A stretch of 64,000 bases of DNA from Laguncularia racemosa (Eukaryota > Streptophyta > Magnoliopsida > Myrtales > Combretaceae): NCBI GenBank assembly GCA_037954665.1, contig JBBMOL010000301.1, positions 434,001 through 498,000 of the forward strand, written 5' to 3'. Of the stretch, positions 9,598 through 21,305 are shown piece after piece (the stretch's first letter is position 1; every line of letters starts with the position of its first letter). The notes under the pieces were generated by a model that did no database searches, was not told the DNA's origin, and worked only from the letters and a program-made list of their open reading frames with translations. The translations under genes and the position numbers were made by a program.

Positions 9598-10936
9598 AGC
9601 TTGGAAGTTGAGGTGACCATAATAGATAGATGAAGAGTCTTTATGAATCTGAGGCAAGATTTATTTTGTGGTATTCTCCCCCATAAGGTTGCACACCAAC
9701 TTATCTTTGACCAAGGGGTACCTCCCTTCATTAGCATTATTAGGAATTTTGAGTCATGTTGCGGATCACTTTCATGAAGTGATTTAAAAAGCATTTGCCT
9801 AGAGGTGCATCGGCTAATCTTTCCTTCCACGAGTCTCTCCACGGTTGCCACTCCTAGTTGGCTAACGCATTGGTCAAATTGCTTCTAAGACTTCCAAGCA
9901 TATGCCTTCACCTCAATATGTGATACATATATCACACACCTACTATGTACTGTTGGGAGTTTTACCTTAAATTGCCACCCAAGATTAAGCCTAAGTTTGT
10001 TGACATTGACTAAGGGGTTATTGAATGGGTGGATGAATGATTAGAGCTTCTCATTGATGTAGAAACAAGAAGATTGTCTAAGAATAAATGCTCATCCTTT
10101 ACATTGAAAAATCATAGACAGGCTAAGTGTGCCCTTAATTCAAGAGGTAGCATCCTTGGATATTTCTTGTTATTATGTATGTGTAAATATTCCTTAGATT
10201 AATGTTTTTCCTTTTTATCAAGTTCATTTTTTTTTTCTTTTTTGTGTTTGTGTAGGCTGAGGTGGGTTTTAAGGTTTACTTAAGCACTTCTGGTGGCTTA
10301 ACAACCATTTCAGCTTAGGTTGTTGATGATCAAGACTTGGTAGATTGTGAGGAGTCACTGGTTGAAGATGATAGAGGTGATGATGACAACATTGAAGAAT
10401 TCCATGAATCTCTTGGAACTAGAGTAGTCACCATTACTACCGATGAACCAATCACTGAGGCGGGCAAGGATGATGATCATGATAACCATGCGAATGCCTT
10501 ACTTCACTTAAGCACATATGGGATGAGTTGTATGTAACACTTGCTAATATCCTTCCTCCCCTAGTTGCTACCATGTATCATTCGAGACAAGGTAACAACT
10601 CTAGAGATCAATGCTCTTTCAAGGGTTTATTCTACCTTCTCAGCTATTGGAGTCATTAGACACCCTTGATGCTATGGAAAGAGATTTATGGGTTGAGTCC
10701 CCTATGATAGAGACAAAGCTAGCTTGAACCATGGTGAAGATTTTGGAGGAGGCTATGCTAATCCTTGGAATTCTTTGTTAGAAGTAGAGCTTAAGCAATT
10801 GATTAAGTATTTTGAGGAAGCTTGCCTTCTAAGATTTAAGATTAATGGCTTAGAGTCTAATGTTGTTATAGTTCAGAGATTTTTGAGCTATTATACTGTT
10901 AAAAAGCAACATGACAAGCTAATAACAAAGATGTAA
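9598..10936 (+). pseudogene. Antisense ORF of H1, plant-mobile-domain-like
   Basis: Three decayed segments read on the plus strand, opposite to H1 pol. The first (about 9598-9960) has LPHKVAHQLIFDQGVPPF, resembling the conserved end of plant mobile domain proteins. The second (10337-10537) is very acidic. The third (10724-10936, LEVELKQLIKYFEEACLL onward) is predicted to be coiled coil. A frameshift separates the first from the others. A candidate polyadenylation signal AATAAA lies at 11096-11101. The position between integrase and the 3' end fits the antisense extra ORFs reported for Tat-lineage elements. The domain call is by eye and moderate. It could instead be an unrelated transposon fragment. 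Confidence 0.42.
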
Positions 10937-11793
10937 GAGTTGTAGGAAGCAATTGAAGCGATATATATTGAGATGAAAACATTTTTAAGAGATACAAATC
11001 TTGAGTCCAAAGTAGGCCTAGATTATCTTCCTTAGTTTAGTGTGGTTGTACTTTTATTCTCATTTCCAAGTAATTTATTGAAACAAGCTTGAATTAATAA
11101 AGTTATTTCCTTTGATATATATATTCATCACAATTGTTGCTTGCTTGCTTTTGTGTACCATAATTGATGCTAGGGCGTTGAGGCTATTTGTGCCATAAGC
11201 TACTTGAATCAACTTCATTTGTTTGCTATTGCTTATTGACAAGATTAAGAGATAGTCACAATTATATAGAACTAGGTAGGCCCATCATGTTGTGCATTGG
11301 AGTGAAGTTCTCTCTTGCTAGCAACGATATGTTAAATGGTTTAAATGATCAACTGTGCTTAAGCAGTGAAAGTGACATTTACTACATAGTTCATTGTATT
11401 AGCATTAATGATTAAGCAGGTATTTCTCAATATATAACAATTTATCACTTATTTATGAAATATATCTTTCCACATTGCTATGCTTTTATTTTTGCAAAGA
11501 GACTACACTTCATTTAGATGTGATATCCTAGCATCATGTACCTAGGAGAGTATGCTCTTACCAATTAGAATTTTGTAGGTTATGTAGAATTTGGGAGCAT
11601 GTGCTCTTACAAAGTCAGGGTTGTAAGAGATTGCTAGTTACTTATATTTATGCACTAAGAAGATAAATCTCTAACTTTATACTAACGACATAGGTAAAGA
11701 GTGAGGAGAGAGAGAGAGAGAAAGTATTGAAAAGGCTTTAATAATATAAGCCACATATATTATTCATAACAAACTTCAAGTACATTATTGCTT
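10937..11793. other. Spacer between antisense ORF and integrase of H1
   Basis: AT-rich, with an AATAAA at 11096-11101 and a GAGAGA microsatellite near 11703-11722. No gene or repeat is recognised. Confidence 0.6.
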
Positions 11794-12306
11794 TCACATA
11801 TGAAGTATCTTAAAGTATTGAAAATTGATAATTGCAGTAATTTTATTAGTTGTTGGATTCAAAATGTTGCAATAGCTATTATTGTGAACTTTATGAATTA
11901 TGAAGGGATCAACCCACTTTGGTGTGAACTTAGGCGCTGGAATACCTTGCCACACATGCTCTACTGCATAAAGTACAACATTGCGTTGCTAAAAGGATGA
12001 CATCTTAACTAAATGATCATAAGTTGTGCATAGTCATTGTTGGTAATTGGCAAGGTTATGCTTGGTAGTGTCTCACCTCTCTTCTAAAGCTTGAAGATTT
12101 AGCATGTGTAAAGTGTCTGATTCTAAATTGACATTAATGGCCAATTGTGCAAATGAAACTAAAACCTCTATGGGGATCATTTCCTTAGATCCATATACTA
12201 AAGAGAAGGGAGTTGATTGAGTGGGACCTTACTTAAATGTCTTGTATAATCATAATGCGAGTGGTAGCTTGTCATACCACTCTTTTTGACTTTCATGTAC
12301 CAAACT
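11794..12306 (-). pseudogene. H1 integrase C-terminal part
   Basis: Reading leftward from 12306, the frame gives KEWYDKLPLAL, then SLVYGSKEMIP with frameshifts, a linker, and the C-terminal WVDPFIIHKVHNNSYCNIL and IINFQYFKIL blocks before a stop at 11794-11796. These match the end of Tat-type integrases. The segment is separated from the catalytic core (16705-17286) by M2. Removing M2 and one copy of aaact brings the two together. Several stops show it is dead. Confidence 0.75.
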
Positions 12307-13155
12307 TGATGAGATCCATGATGAGAGCCAAGCCAGAAGAAGAAATGTGGATACTTTTGAAGTGCCGCCTGGACCGATCACAAAAAATCGAGCGAAATGA
12401 TTCAAGGAAGCACTTAATGGGTTGATAAAGGTTGTCCATGAAGCCGGAAAGGATTGGAGCAATCATGAAGTTAGAACGGATTGGAACAACCATGGGAAGA
12501 CCCTGCTTTTATACAAGTCACACCGGACACGGGTTGAAGAGGGCGTGTATTTTCAAGGCACGACCGTGTAGGAATTCCAAGATTGCACAGAATCATACAC
12601 GGCTAGACACACGGCTAAAAGGCACGGCCGTGCATGGAGTCAAGCAAATCCACAGGAAGGTACACGACCAGAAGTACACGGTCGTGTATGTGGCCGGAAT
12701 GTGCATAGAAAAGTACACGGCCAAAGTACACGGTCGTGTACACGGCCGTGTATCCCCTACTGGCCAACGTTTTCTGTTTTTGTGTTTTTACGCAACTTAT
12801 CTAAGCTACGTCGTTTTGGACTCGTTTTTCACGAATTGTAACCCTAGTATAAAAGCTCCTAGGGTTTAGAACAACAAAGAATTTACATTTTTGAACATTA
12901 AACACTTTTGAGAGGCACCTCTCTTGGTTCTTCAAGAACTAAATCGAGCTTATCGGATTAATTTCCGTGGCGTTCATCCTGACTTATCAATCGGTCTTTC
13001 ATCCCAATTGTGGCGTCTTCACATTATACCAAGGTTCTTGTCTCGCTTATAGACAACGGGTTGTGCTTTCCACTTTAGGTGTTTGGGCGTCTTAGGTAAC
13101 GAATTCCAAACGTATTGGTATTGGGTTTCGTCACGGGTTGGGGTGGTTCGTATCA
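12307..13155 (+). repeat. M2 5' LTR
   Basis: 849 bp, TGATGAGATCC to TTCGTATCA. It carries a shorter palindrome array (12540-12755) than M1 and a TATA box at 12848-12855. Confidence 0.95.
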
Positions 13156-13664
13156 GTTTGGTATCAGAGCTTAGGTTTGTCAAAACATCAAGTTCGATTG
13201 AGGAAGGTAATATACAAAACCCTAACTCCAATCGTTCATATCAATTATCGTCTTCAATTTCGTAGTATTGATTGTCTTTTGATAGTGTAATATCGACTAG
13301 GCGATTGTTAAAAAAAAAAAAGAGTAAAAATCACGACAAAAAAAGGAAGGGAAAAGAAAAGAAAGACAAGAGAAACGTGATCAAAAGAAAAAAAAGAGAC
13401 AAAAAAAAATTCGGATAGAAAAAATAGAGGAAAATTTATGAACCCTAGATTTTTTTTTGAATTCTATGGAAGGAAATTGGTGTAGTTCGGGTTAGTTCCA
13501 AGAGAATTGAGACGAGGAAATTGGCAAGTTGATATCATCGTTGTTTGTGAGAATACACGAGTGACTGTGTGATATCATCATTTGAGCGAAACACATAAGG
13601 GAGTGTATCGTGAGGTTTAATCATATATATATTTGTGTTAGTACTAATCTTTTCTGCAGGGACA
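13156..13664 (+). other. M2 leader
   Basis: Primer site at 13159-13170, then an A-rich tract (about 13309-13410). The acceptor-like TTTTCTGCAG before the ATG is kept, but the donor-like GTAAGG of M1 is ATAAGG here. Confidence 0.75.
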
Positions 13665-15950
13665 ATGTCGAGACAACATTCTCCTGAAGGTGAGAGGGGA
13701 AGGTTTGATGCTAGGTTAGTAATTGAGGCGTTGAGGGGTGAGATGAAGAGGATGTTCCAAGAGGGAATGGAACAAATTCATGAGACGGTAGAGCAAAGAC
13801 TAGAGCAATCCACAAATGTATTCCAAGGGCGTAAGAAGGAGAGTCGTTCTAGGAGAGTACCAAGGGGTGGAGATGAAATGTCGGATGATGACTTTGATGA
13901 GCGTTCTGGCAGGAGTTATAGAGGATATAGTGGTCGGAATAGAGGAACTAGGGATTGGGAAGATAGAGGAGATAGGAAAAGAGAGAATATATTTCATACT
14001 AGATGTTATCTAGGAGATCATATTTGCAGCTTGATCATTGATGGAGGAAGTTGCACCAATGTAGTGAGCAATTTTATTGTTGAGAGGCTGGGGCTCAAAA
14101 CTATTAGACACCCTAGTCTATATAAATTGCAGTGGTTGAATGATAGTGGAGAGACTAAGGTGAGTAAGCAAGAATTGATTGGTTTCCGCATTGGTAGGTA
14201 TGAGGATGAGGTGTTATGTGATGTAGTGCCAATGCAAGCATGTCATGTATTGTTGGGGAGGCCGTGGCAATTTGATAGAAGGCTGTTCATGATGGCTTTT
14301 CTAACAAGTATACGCTTGTTCACCAAGGGAAAAGCTTTAATCTTAAACCTTTAACACCTAAGCAAGTGTATGAGGATCAGTTGCAGCTACAATAGTCTTT
14401 TGCAAAACACAAGGTGAGTGAAAAGCAGAGTGAGAATGAGAGAGCAAAAGACAATGAGAAGAAAAAGGAATATAAAACTCAAGATCAAAAGGAAAAGGAG
14501 AGGAAGGCTGGAAAGAGTGTGAGAGGCCAAGTTGAAGGGGGATCAACTTTGGTGGTGAGTGAAAAGGAGAGGGCAGCCTTGCAAAAGGAGAGTTGTGTGG
14601 CAAGAGCGAGTGTAATAAGGAGAGCGTTAGTGATGAGGCAACCTATGTTGTTTCTGGTTTTTAAAGAAACATGTTTGACTACTAACGAATTATCTAATGC
14701 TTTGCCTATGTGGTTGTGTCTCTTGTGCAGGATTTTGAAAATGTCTTTCCGAAGGAACTCCAATGGCAGGTAGATGAGTTAATGGAGAAGGGATACGTGA
14801 GAGAAGGCATGAGTCCATGTGCAGTGCCTGTGATTTTGGTGCCTAAGAAGGATGGGACATAGAGAATGTGTGTTGACTGCCGCGCCATCAACAACCTTAC
14901 GGTAAAGTATCGTCATCCCATTCCTTGCTTAGATGACTTCTTAGATTGGTTATATGAGTATAGTGTCATTCCTCGTGAGCCATGGATAAACATTTCCATA
15001 GATTTTGTGTTAGGATTATCTAGGCCTAGGTATGGTCGAGATTCTAATTTTATGGATGTGGATAGGATTTTTAAAACGGTTCATTTCATTCCTTGTCATA
15101 AAATTGATGATGCTATACACATTGTTGATTTGTTCTTTAGAAAGGTAGCGCGTCCGCATGGCATACCTAGAAGCACTGTTAGTGATCGAGATGAGAAATT
15201 TTGAGTCATTTTTGGAGAGTATTGTGGGAAAAGTTGGGAACTAAACAGATGTTTTCAACTATCTGTCGCCCACAAATTTATGGGCAAATTGATGTGGTTA
15301 ACGGGACTTTAATTCAATTGTTAGGGGCAATCATAGAGAAGAACATTAGGACTTGGAAGGATTGTCTACCATTTGTGGAGTTTGCATATAACAGGGCTTT
15401 ATATAGCACTACTCATTGCTCACCATCTGAGATTGTGTATGGTTTTAACCCATTGGTTCCTATTTATTTATTGCCATTGCCACTTAACAAGTCTGTGAGT
15501 TTTGATGCTGATTCTAAGGTAGATTTCGTGAGAAAGCTACATGCACAGGTAAAGATTAGGATTGTAAAACAAAATGCCAGGGTCGCTTCAAGGGTGAATA
15601 AGGATAGGAGACCCAAGATTTTTCAGCCTGGAGATTGGGTTTGGGTGCATTTTCGCAAGGAGAGTTTTCCATTGCAGAGGAGATTTAAGTTGAACCCTAG
15701 GGGAGACGGTCCATTTCCGATGCTTGAGAAAATCAATGATAATGCCTATAAGAAAAATTTACCAAGTGAGTATCAAGTAAGTGTCACGTTTAATGTTACT
15801 GATCTGAGTCCATTTAATGCAGGCAATGATTTGAGGACAAATCCTTTTCAAGAGGAGGGGAATGATGAGATCCATGATGAGAGCCAAGCCGAAAGAAGAA
15901 ATGTGGATCCTCTTGAAGTGATGCCTGGACCGATCACAAGAAATTGAGCG
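13665..15950 (+). pseudogene. M2 gag-protease-RT(partial)-integrase polyprotein
   Basis: It starts MSRQHSPEGERGRFDAR and reads in one frame through the basic gag N-terminus and protease (IIDGGSCTNV, LLGRPWQFD) to about 14270. A frameshift follows (14414 onward is another frame), and further breaks lie near 14860 and 15200. RT finger sequence (MCVDCRAINNLTVKYRHP) passes directly into the integrase core (ISIDFVLGLSRPRYGRDS) and the C-terminus (GDWVWVHFRKESFP, FNVTDLSPFN). The frame enters the 3' LTR and ends at ITRN. Compared with M1 it keeps sense codons at two M1 stop positions in the gag-protease part but has more frameshifts. It encodes no RT active site. Confidence 0.85.
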
Positions 15951-16699
15951 AAACAATTCAAGGAAGCACTTAACGGGTTGATAAAGGTTGTCCATGAAGC
16001 CGGAAAGGATTGGAGCAATTATGAAGTTGGAACAGATTGGAACAACCATGGGAAGACCCTTGCTTTTATACAAGTCACACTGGACACGGGTTGAAGATGG
16101 CGTGTATTTTCAAGGCACGACCGTGTTGGAATTCCAAGATTGCACAGAATCATACACGGCTAAAAGGCATGGCCGTGTATGGAGTCAAGCAAATCCACAG
16201 GAAGGTACATGACCAGAAGTACACGATCGTGTATGTGGCCGGAATGTGCACAGAAAAGTACACGGCTAAAGTACACGGTCGTGTACACGGCCGTGTATCC
16301 CCTGCCGGCCAGCTTTTTCTGTTTTCGTGTTTTTACGCAACTTATCTAAGCTACGTCATTTTGGACTTGTTTTTCATGAATTGTAACCCTAGTATAAAAG
16401 CTCCTAGGGTTTAGAACAACAAAGAATTTACATATTTGAACATTAAACACTTTTGAGAGGCACCTCTCTTGGTTCTTCAAGAACTAAATCGAACTTATCG
16501 GATTAATTTCCGTAGTGTTCATCCCGACTTATCAATCGGTCTTTCATCCCGATTGTGGCGTCTTCACATTATACCAAGGTTCTTGTCTCGCTTATAGACA
16601 ACGGGTCGCAGTTTCCACTTTAGGTGTTTGGGCGTCTTAGGCAACGAATTCCGAATGTATTGGTATTGGGTTTCGTCACGGTTGGCGTGGTTCGTATCA
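15863..16699 (+). repeat. M2 3' LTR
   Basis: 837 bp, starting after AAGAGGAGGGGAA and ending TTCGTATCA directly before the aaact TSD. Palindrome array at 16100-16300, TATA box at 16393-16400. Confidence 0.95.
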
Positions 16700-17286
16700 A
16701 AACTACTAAGAACCTTTAGCAAAGTCTTATTCATTGCTTCCATTCGGCCATTTCCCTTAAGGTAGTATGGTGTAGACTTCACATGATCAATGCTATAGAA
16801 AGCTAGCAGTTGTCACATTTGTGAATTGATGAAGGATGTGCATTATTATAGAGAATGTACTTTAGGATTCTAAAGTGGCAAATGATTTGTTCCTTTATAA
16901 AGCTTGCTAATACTGTTCTTATAGCTTTCTTTAATGAGATTGCATCTAGCCATTTGGTAAACCATTTTATGCCTACCAAGATCTAGATGGATCCCTTAGA
17001 TGGTTAATGTATTAGACCAATCAAATCAAATGCCTAAGTGTGGAAAGGCCATGGAGTAGTCAAACTATGTAGTGCAGTGATGAGAGCATAGATTACATCA
17101 TTGTGTTATTGGCATGTGACACACTTCCTAGCAAAGTTGAATGCATCATTTTCCATAATTAGCCAATAATACCTTAATCCCAATAGGTGGTAGTACTGTT
17201 TCCTTCCTCCTTGGTGTTACCCACCATCTCTAGAGTATGCTTTAGCTAGTATAGCCTCTATTTCAAGAGGTGCTATGCACATAAGG
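16700..17286 (-). pseudogene. H1 integrase catalytic core
   Basis: Read leftward, it shows the end of the zinc-binding region (HLLGLRYYW, FARKCVTCQ) and a core with TPWPFHTWAFDLIG, holding the first catalytic Asp. ILVGIKWFTKWLDAISLKKA follows, and then STPYYLKGNGRMEAMNKTLL with the catalytic Glu. The Asp of the middle motif is obscured by a change near ILYNNA. Stops are frequent. It lies between the solo LTR (17287-18322) and M2, both of which have perfect TSDs at its borders. Confidence 0.82.
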
Positions 17287-18322
17287 TGATGGGAATAAAA
17301 ATCCAACAAGACCTATCATTAGGGCAAGAACTAAAGGATTTCAAATCTTGGCGTTGAGGGCCCATTTTGAGCAATTGACCCCGAAATTATTTATATATTA
17401 ACCTCTTTTCTATTATTCTTGTATTGTGTTTTCCAACAGGCACACTTATCATATTCTATAGGGCAATGGACAAACTCCCTCAGACTCAGCTTGTGGGTTA
17501 TCCATGGACCGACCTAAACCAGCGATGAGCTGAGCCGATGGATCCTATAGAAGACCGGCATCATGAAGACCATTTATTTTATATATTTCTTCTTTTATGA
17601 ACTATTTTAGTTATATTTTGGTTTTGGGACAATTTTATTTCCTTGTAATTTTCATTTAGGGTTAACCACCTTAAAAGTGGCAAACTTGTAATTTTGCGCA
17701 CTTTTTAACCTTAGGAGTAGCAAGTATAAATACTTGCTTAAGAGAGGGTTTGAAAGGCTTATTTTGCAGAACAAACACTTCACATTTCGTGAGAGGGCTT
17801 AGGGTTTTCCTAATTCCAAATTCTCTTATCAATTTCAATCCCAAGAAGTTGAAATTGTGGCGAGTGCAACAAGGAGAAATTGTGATTAATATCGGTTCCT
17901 TATTGTTGTTTTCCATTTCATCACTAGTGTGTCATATCTAGGTTGATTTGGATGTTCTTAGACTTGTTTTAATTTGCAATTCGTGATCAATAGCTTGTTA
18001 TAGGATTGATTGTGTTGATATATGATATCATTCTCTTCATTGTGACATGAATTGGATAGTTGAAGGAAGGGATTGGAATTTGCGGTTTGACCCATTTGTT
18101 TTCTTGATTTGATTCACATGGGTTTCACTTATAATTGTTATTATTTGATGAAGATTACTTGTTTGGATTGATAATAGCAATTGGAGCTCTTTGGATTTCA
18201 TTCCATTGCCTTAGGATTTCCGCATTTACCTAGTCAAGTGAACCGGTTTTTGTGTGTTGTGTGAATTGAGGAGTTTTCCTTGATTCTTTTGATTGTGCTT
18301 AAGCTTGGAATTAGGCACATCA
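17287..18322 (+). repeat. Solo LTR of the G1 subfamily
   Basis: 1036 bp from TGATGGGAAT to GGCACATCA, flanked by taagg at 17282-17286 and 18323-18327. It matches 276-1305. The TATA dyad GCAAGTATAAATACTTGC is intact. It split the H1 integrase and is the product of LTR-LTR recombination. Confidence 0.96.
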
Positions 18323-18604
18323 TAAGGGGTTTTCCCATAAACGATATTTAGCTAGTCTTCATGCATAATGTACTTCCTTGCCTTATGCTTTATTATGTGA
18401 GCATTAGTGCTATTTATAGACAAGAAAGTATTATTCAAGTAGTCTATGTATGGGTGCCTCCAATCACCAACGCTCACCATAAAGTTGCATTATCCTTAAT
18501 TAGGAGGTTCAGAGCATTTTGGACAACTCATTTGTACTTGGGACACATCTTTAGCCATCGTTGGCCAATAATTGCTTGTGTACTTGTAAATACTCCATTT
18601 TTGC
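18323..18604 (-). pseudogene. H1 integrase N-terminal part
   Basis: Leftward translation gives VGDWRHPYIDYLNNTFL, typical of the segment that opens integrase in Tat elements, then KARKYIMHED and YGK up to the solo LTR. Further right (18480-18590), NYWPTMAKDV and SCPKCSE look like a second zinc-binding fragment in an unexpected order, so the region may be rearranged or that resemblance accidental. The right border with the LTR remnant is approximate. Confidence 0.6.
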
Positions 18605-21305
18605 TTCCTTGGTTTTTGTTTTTCTTTTCTAGCTTAAACCTTAATTTTAGGAAAAAGGTCAACAATACCAAAAAAATAAAAATAAAAAAATCATTAATTA
18701 AAAAGTCAAACGATGGCCCATTTTGGTTTATCTAGGGATAGGAATAATTTTTTGAAATCAAAGACAAATTTTGACTCGAAATATGCATATGTGATTTTAC
18801 AAAATACGAGTCTTTAAGGCCATTTTATTATTATTATTATTATTTTTGGGCCTACATTTGGTTTACTCATGAAAAAGAATAGACAATGTAAGTTGATTGG
18901 GGCCTCAAACGATGCCTCAAATGGACTTGAATTGCTCATTTTATGCGTAAATAAAGGTTTGAATTACACAAAACACTATATGAAACTAGACTTATAACTC
19001 TATTAAATTAAGCCAGTTTATATATGTATATTAAACATATTAGTTGCACCCATTTTTTGTGATCCATGGGTTTTAGTCAATTTTGTATGAAAATTGGCTT
19101 GTAAAGGATTAAATAATATTTAGAGCAATGTTAAACTAAGAATAAGCTTAGCTTAATTAGTCGAGCATGCGATTAGACAACTAAGAGGTCATCGGTTCAA
19201 GACCTAGCAAGCACACCTTATATAGGCAATTTTTTTAGCCATTCCACTAGATACGTGTCGGCTTCCCATTGGGTAATGCAAATCACTATAGAGCATCTTC
19301 TTCCCTAAAATAGCTATGTAGTGTAGTTTAGGAAAGCCCAACATCAACCTTTTCTTACCTAATTTCTAATGGTTTTTGACCTTTTTTTATTAAATAAAAA
19401 ATGGACATCAATAGCAAGCATAGAATAGAAGCTAAAAGATATCAAATCTGAATAAATTGATAATCAAAAGTGCTTCAAAAATATACTTAAAGTTGGCCAA
19501 AAAGTTTGAAATTACATATTGCATCTGAACTTTAAACCTAAAATTAAAATCATTCTTGCTTGAAAATCACGAAGTAATTACATAGATAGGGCGAGTAAAA
19601 CTTCTAGAACATGAATATGTCTTTTAATACTTTCAGTTATCATAAATTCATGTTCAAATTTGGACTTAAAGATTTAAGAATCTTAAATACCATTGTTTAA
19701 CAAGATTCAATTTTTCTTAAATCTAAGGTTTCTTTGCTTACAATTGATGCTATAAAGCTATAAATAAGACCATAGGGGATCGTTTAGAGGGGGCTTTTCC
19801 ATCTAACAAGCTTTGAAATTGCATTAATTCCTTACTCTCTCTCTTTAAATTGAGCACAACACAATACCTACTCTGTCTCTTTAATTTCTCTCAAGTGAAA
19901 GTAAATAAAAACAAACTAAAGCCACCAATTGACTCCCTATAACTAATAGATTAAAGCCTAACCATCAAGGTCATCCAATCAATCTTGAATTGTCACAATT
20001 TAACTAAAGATTGAATTTAAGGTTATAAGCTTTTTCACAATACTGTTCAACCAAATTGGCCACCATGGGCTATGGTTCTTACAAAATTAGGTTGGGGCTT
20101 TGCTTACCTACCTCAAGTAGAGTCCTTTTGACCACCCTTCGATGGTTACTGTTAACTAGAGCATTGCCAATTGCCATCTATTGTCCGCACATGTGAAGAA
20201 AAGTAAGTTCCTTTATTTCTTTTATTTTTATTTCATTTTTTTGTTTGTTTATTTTTTTTACATATTTCACTTATTAATATTTTATATAAAAAGAAATGTT
20301 TATATTAGGTTATTTATGTATTGTAATATTATTATTATTTGTTAATGCTATGCTTTACGTAAAAATAACGGAAAATAAGTCTTTACAAAAAATAAAAAAA
20401 ATAAATGGGATTCTAGATTTTTACATCATTTAATACATAATTGCTTATATTTCTTCTTTTGTGATTCATGGTTCTTCACAAGGACTAATGTTTTGTTTTT
20501 AATTTTTCTTTCTATAAAATGTCTTTTTTTTTTCTTTCTTTCTAGAAAAAAAAAATAATAAATAAATCCTTCTTCCCAAAAATCCTTTTTAAGAAAACTT
20601 TTACCAAATAAAAGAAATTTATCACCTAGAAAAATGTTTTCATAGATAAAATCTCTTAATGGGCCTTTTCCTTAAAATTTAAGATATTTTCTTAGAGTTT
20701 TTCAGGAAATAGACAAAAATTAGATTTTTAATTTTTTTAATAAAAATTAATAATAAATTGGTTAGTGATTTAAAGTTGATGGCTTTTCTAAAATAAAATT
20801 GATCAACAAACTAAAGTTTTCTTAAAAAAAAAAAGTGAATTATGGCATATTTGATTTTGAATAGTAGGTTTGTAGGCACCCTCATGGAGTAATTCTAAAA
20901 AATTAAAAAAAAATAGTTTCATTATTATTTTTTACGTATTTTCTTATAAATAAATAATTTTTTATGCTTAAAAGGATATAATAAAAATATAATCAAGGCT
21001 GAAAAGGTGAAGTTGGTAATCGTAGAGTTTTAATAGGTTAGTTCCTGAATCCAAAATCTCTAGTTTTATTTTATTATTTTCAAAAGAATTTTTTTTTCAT
21101 AGACTAGTGGCTAAGTTAGGATTAATCTGGTCAATTAATCCTGACTTAACATTTTTTCCCCACTCTAGTTAGGTGATGACTCCAATGTCTAAAATGAATG
21201 AGAAAAACCAGGTTTTTCCTAATTAAGTCGATGATTCACATTAAATGGGCACAAGGTTTAATATGAATCAAATCAGGAAAAATTAAAAATTTAGACTTGA
21301 CAACA
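18605..21305 (+). repeat. Ogre-like LTR remnant (sense plus)
   Basis: A non-coding, very AT-rich block lies between H1 RNase H and integrase. Its end (21090-21305) aligns with the reverse complement of the O1 LTR ends (48358-48560 and 62464-62660), including the AGGTGATGACTCC and CACATTAAAT-AAGGTTTAA blocks, and finishes GACAACA at 21305. It also carries a tRNA-like module at 19149-19204 as O1 does. The left end was not fixed. No internal coding region is present, so it is a solo LTR or fragment. Confidence 0.5.
19149..19204 (+). other. tRNA-like pol III promoter module
   Basis: TAGCTTAATTAG fits 11 of 12 positions of the A box and GGTTCAAGACC fits the B box. They are 33 bases apart, as in tRNA genes. 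A run of seven T follows at about 19231. It cannot fold as an intact tRNA, so it is a tRNA-derived SINE head or an LTR-borne module. Confidence 0.5.

Larger units (their letters stand above)
12307..16699 (+). mobile_element. M2: deletion-derivative LTR retrotransposon with perfect TSD
   Basis: A 4393-bp element with LTRs 12307-13155 and 15863-16699, flanked by aaact at 12302-12306 and 16700-16704. The primer site TGGTATCAGAGC is at 13159-13170 and the polypurine tract at about 15850-15862. It inserted in the H1 integrase. It shares with M1 the loss of gag core and of RT palm, RNase H and integrase N-terminus, at the same junctions. It has an additional deletion of about 115 bp before the RT finger region. 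Confidence 0.95.

Noticed and set aside
18480..18590. Minus-strand NYWPTMAKDV ... SCPKCSE, like a second integrase zinc finger
   Set aside because: It lies on the wrong side of the DWRHPYIDYL segment. It may be a rearranged piece or chance, so it was not called as its own gene.
18361..18735. Plus-strand open frame of 124 codons
   Set aside because: It is the complement of the H1 integrase N-terminus running into the A/T-rich LTR remnant.
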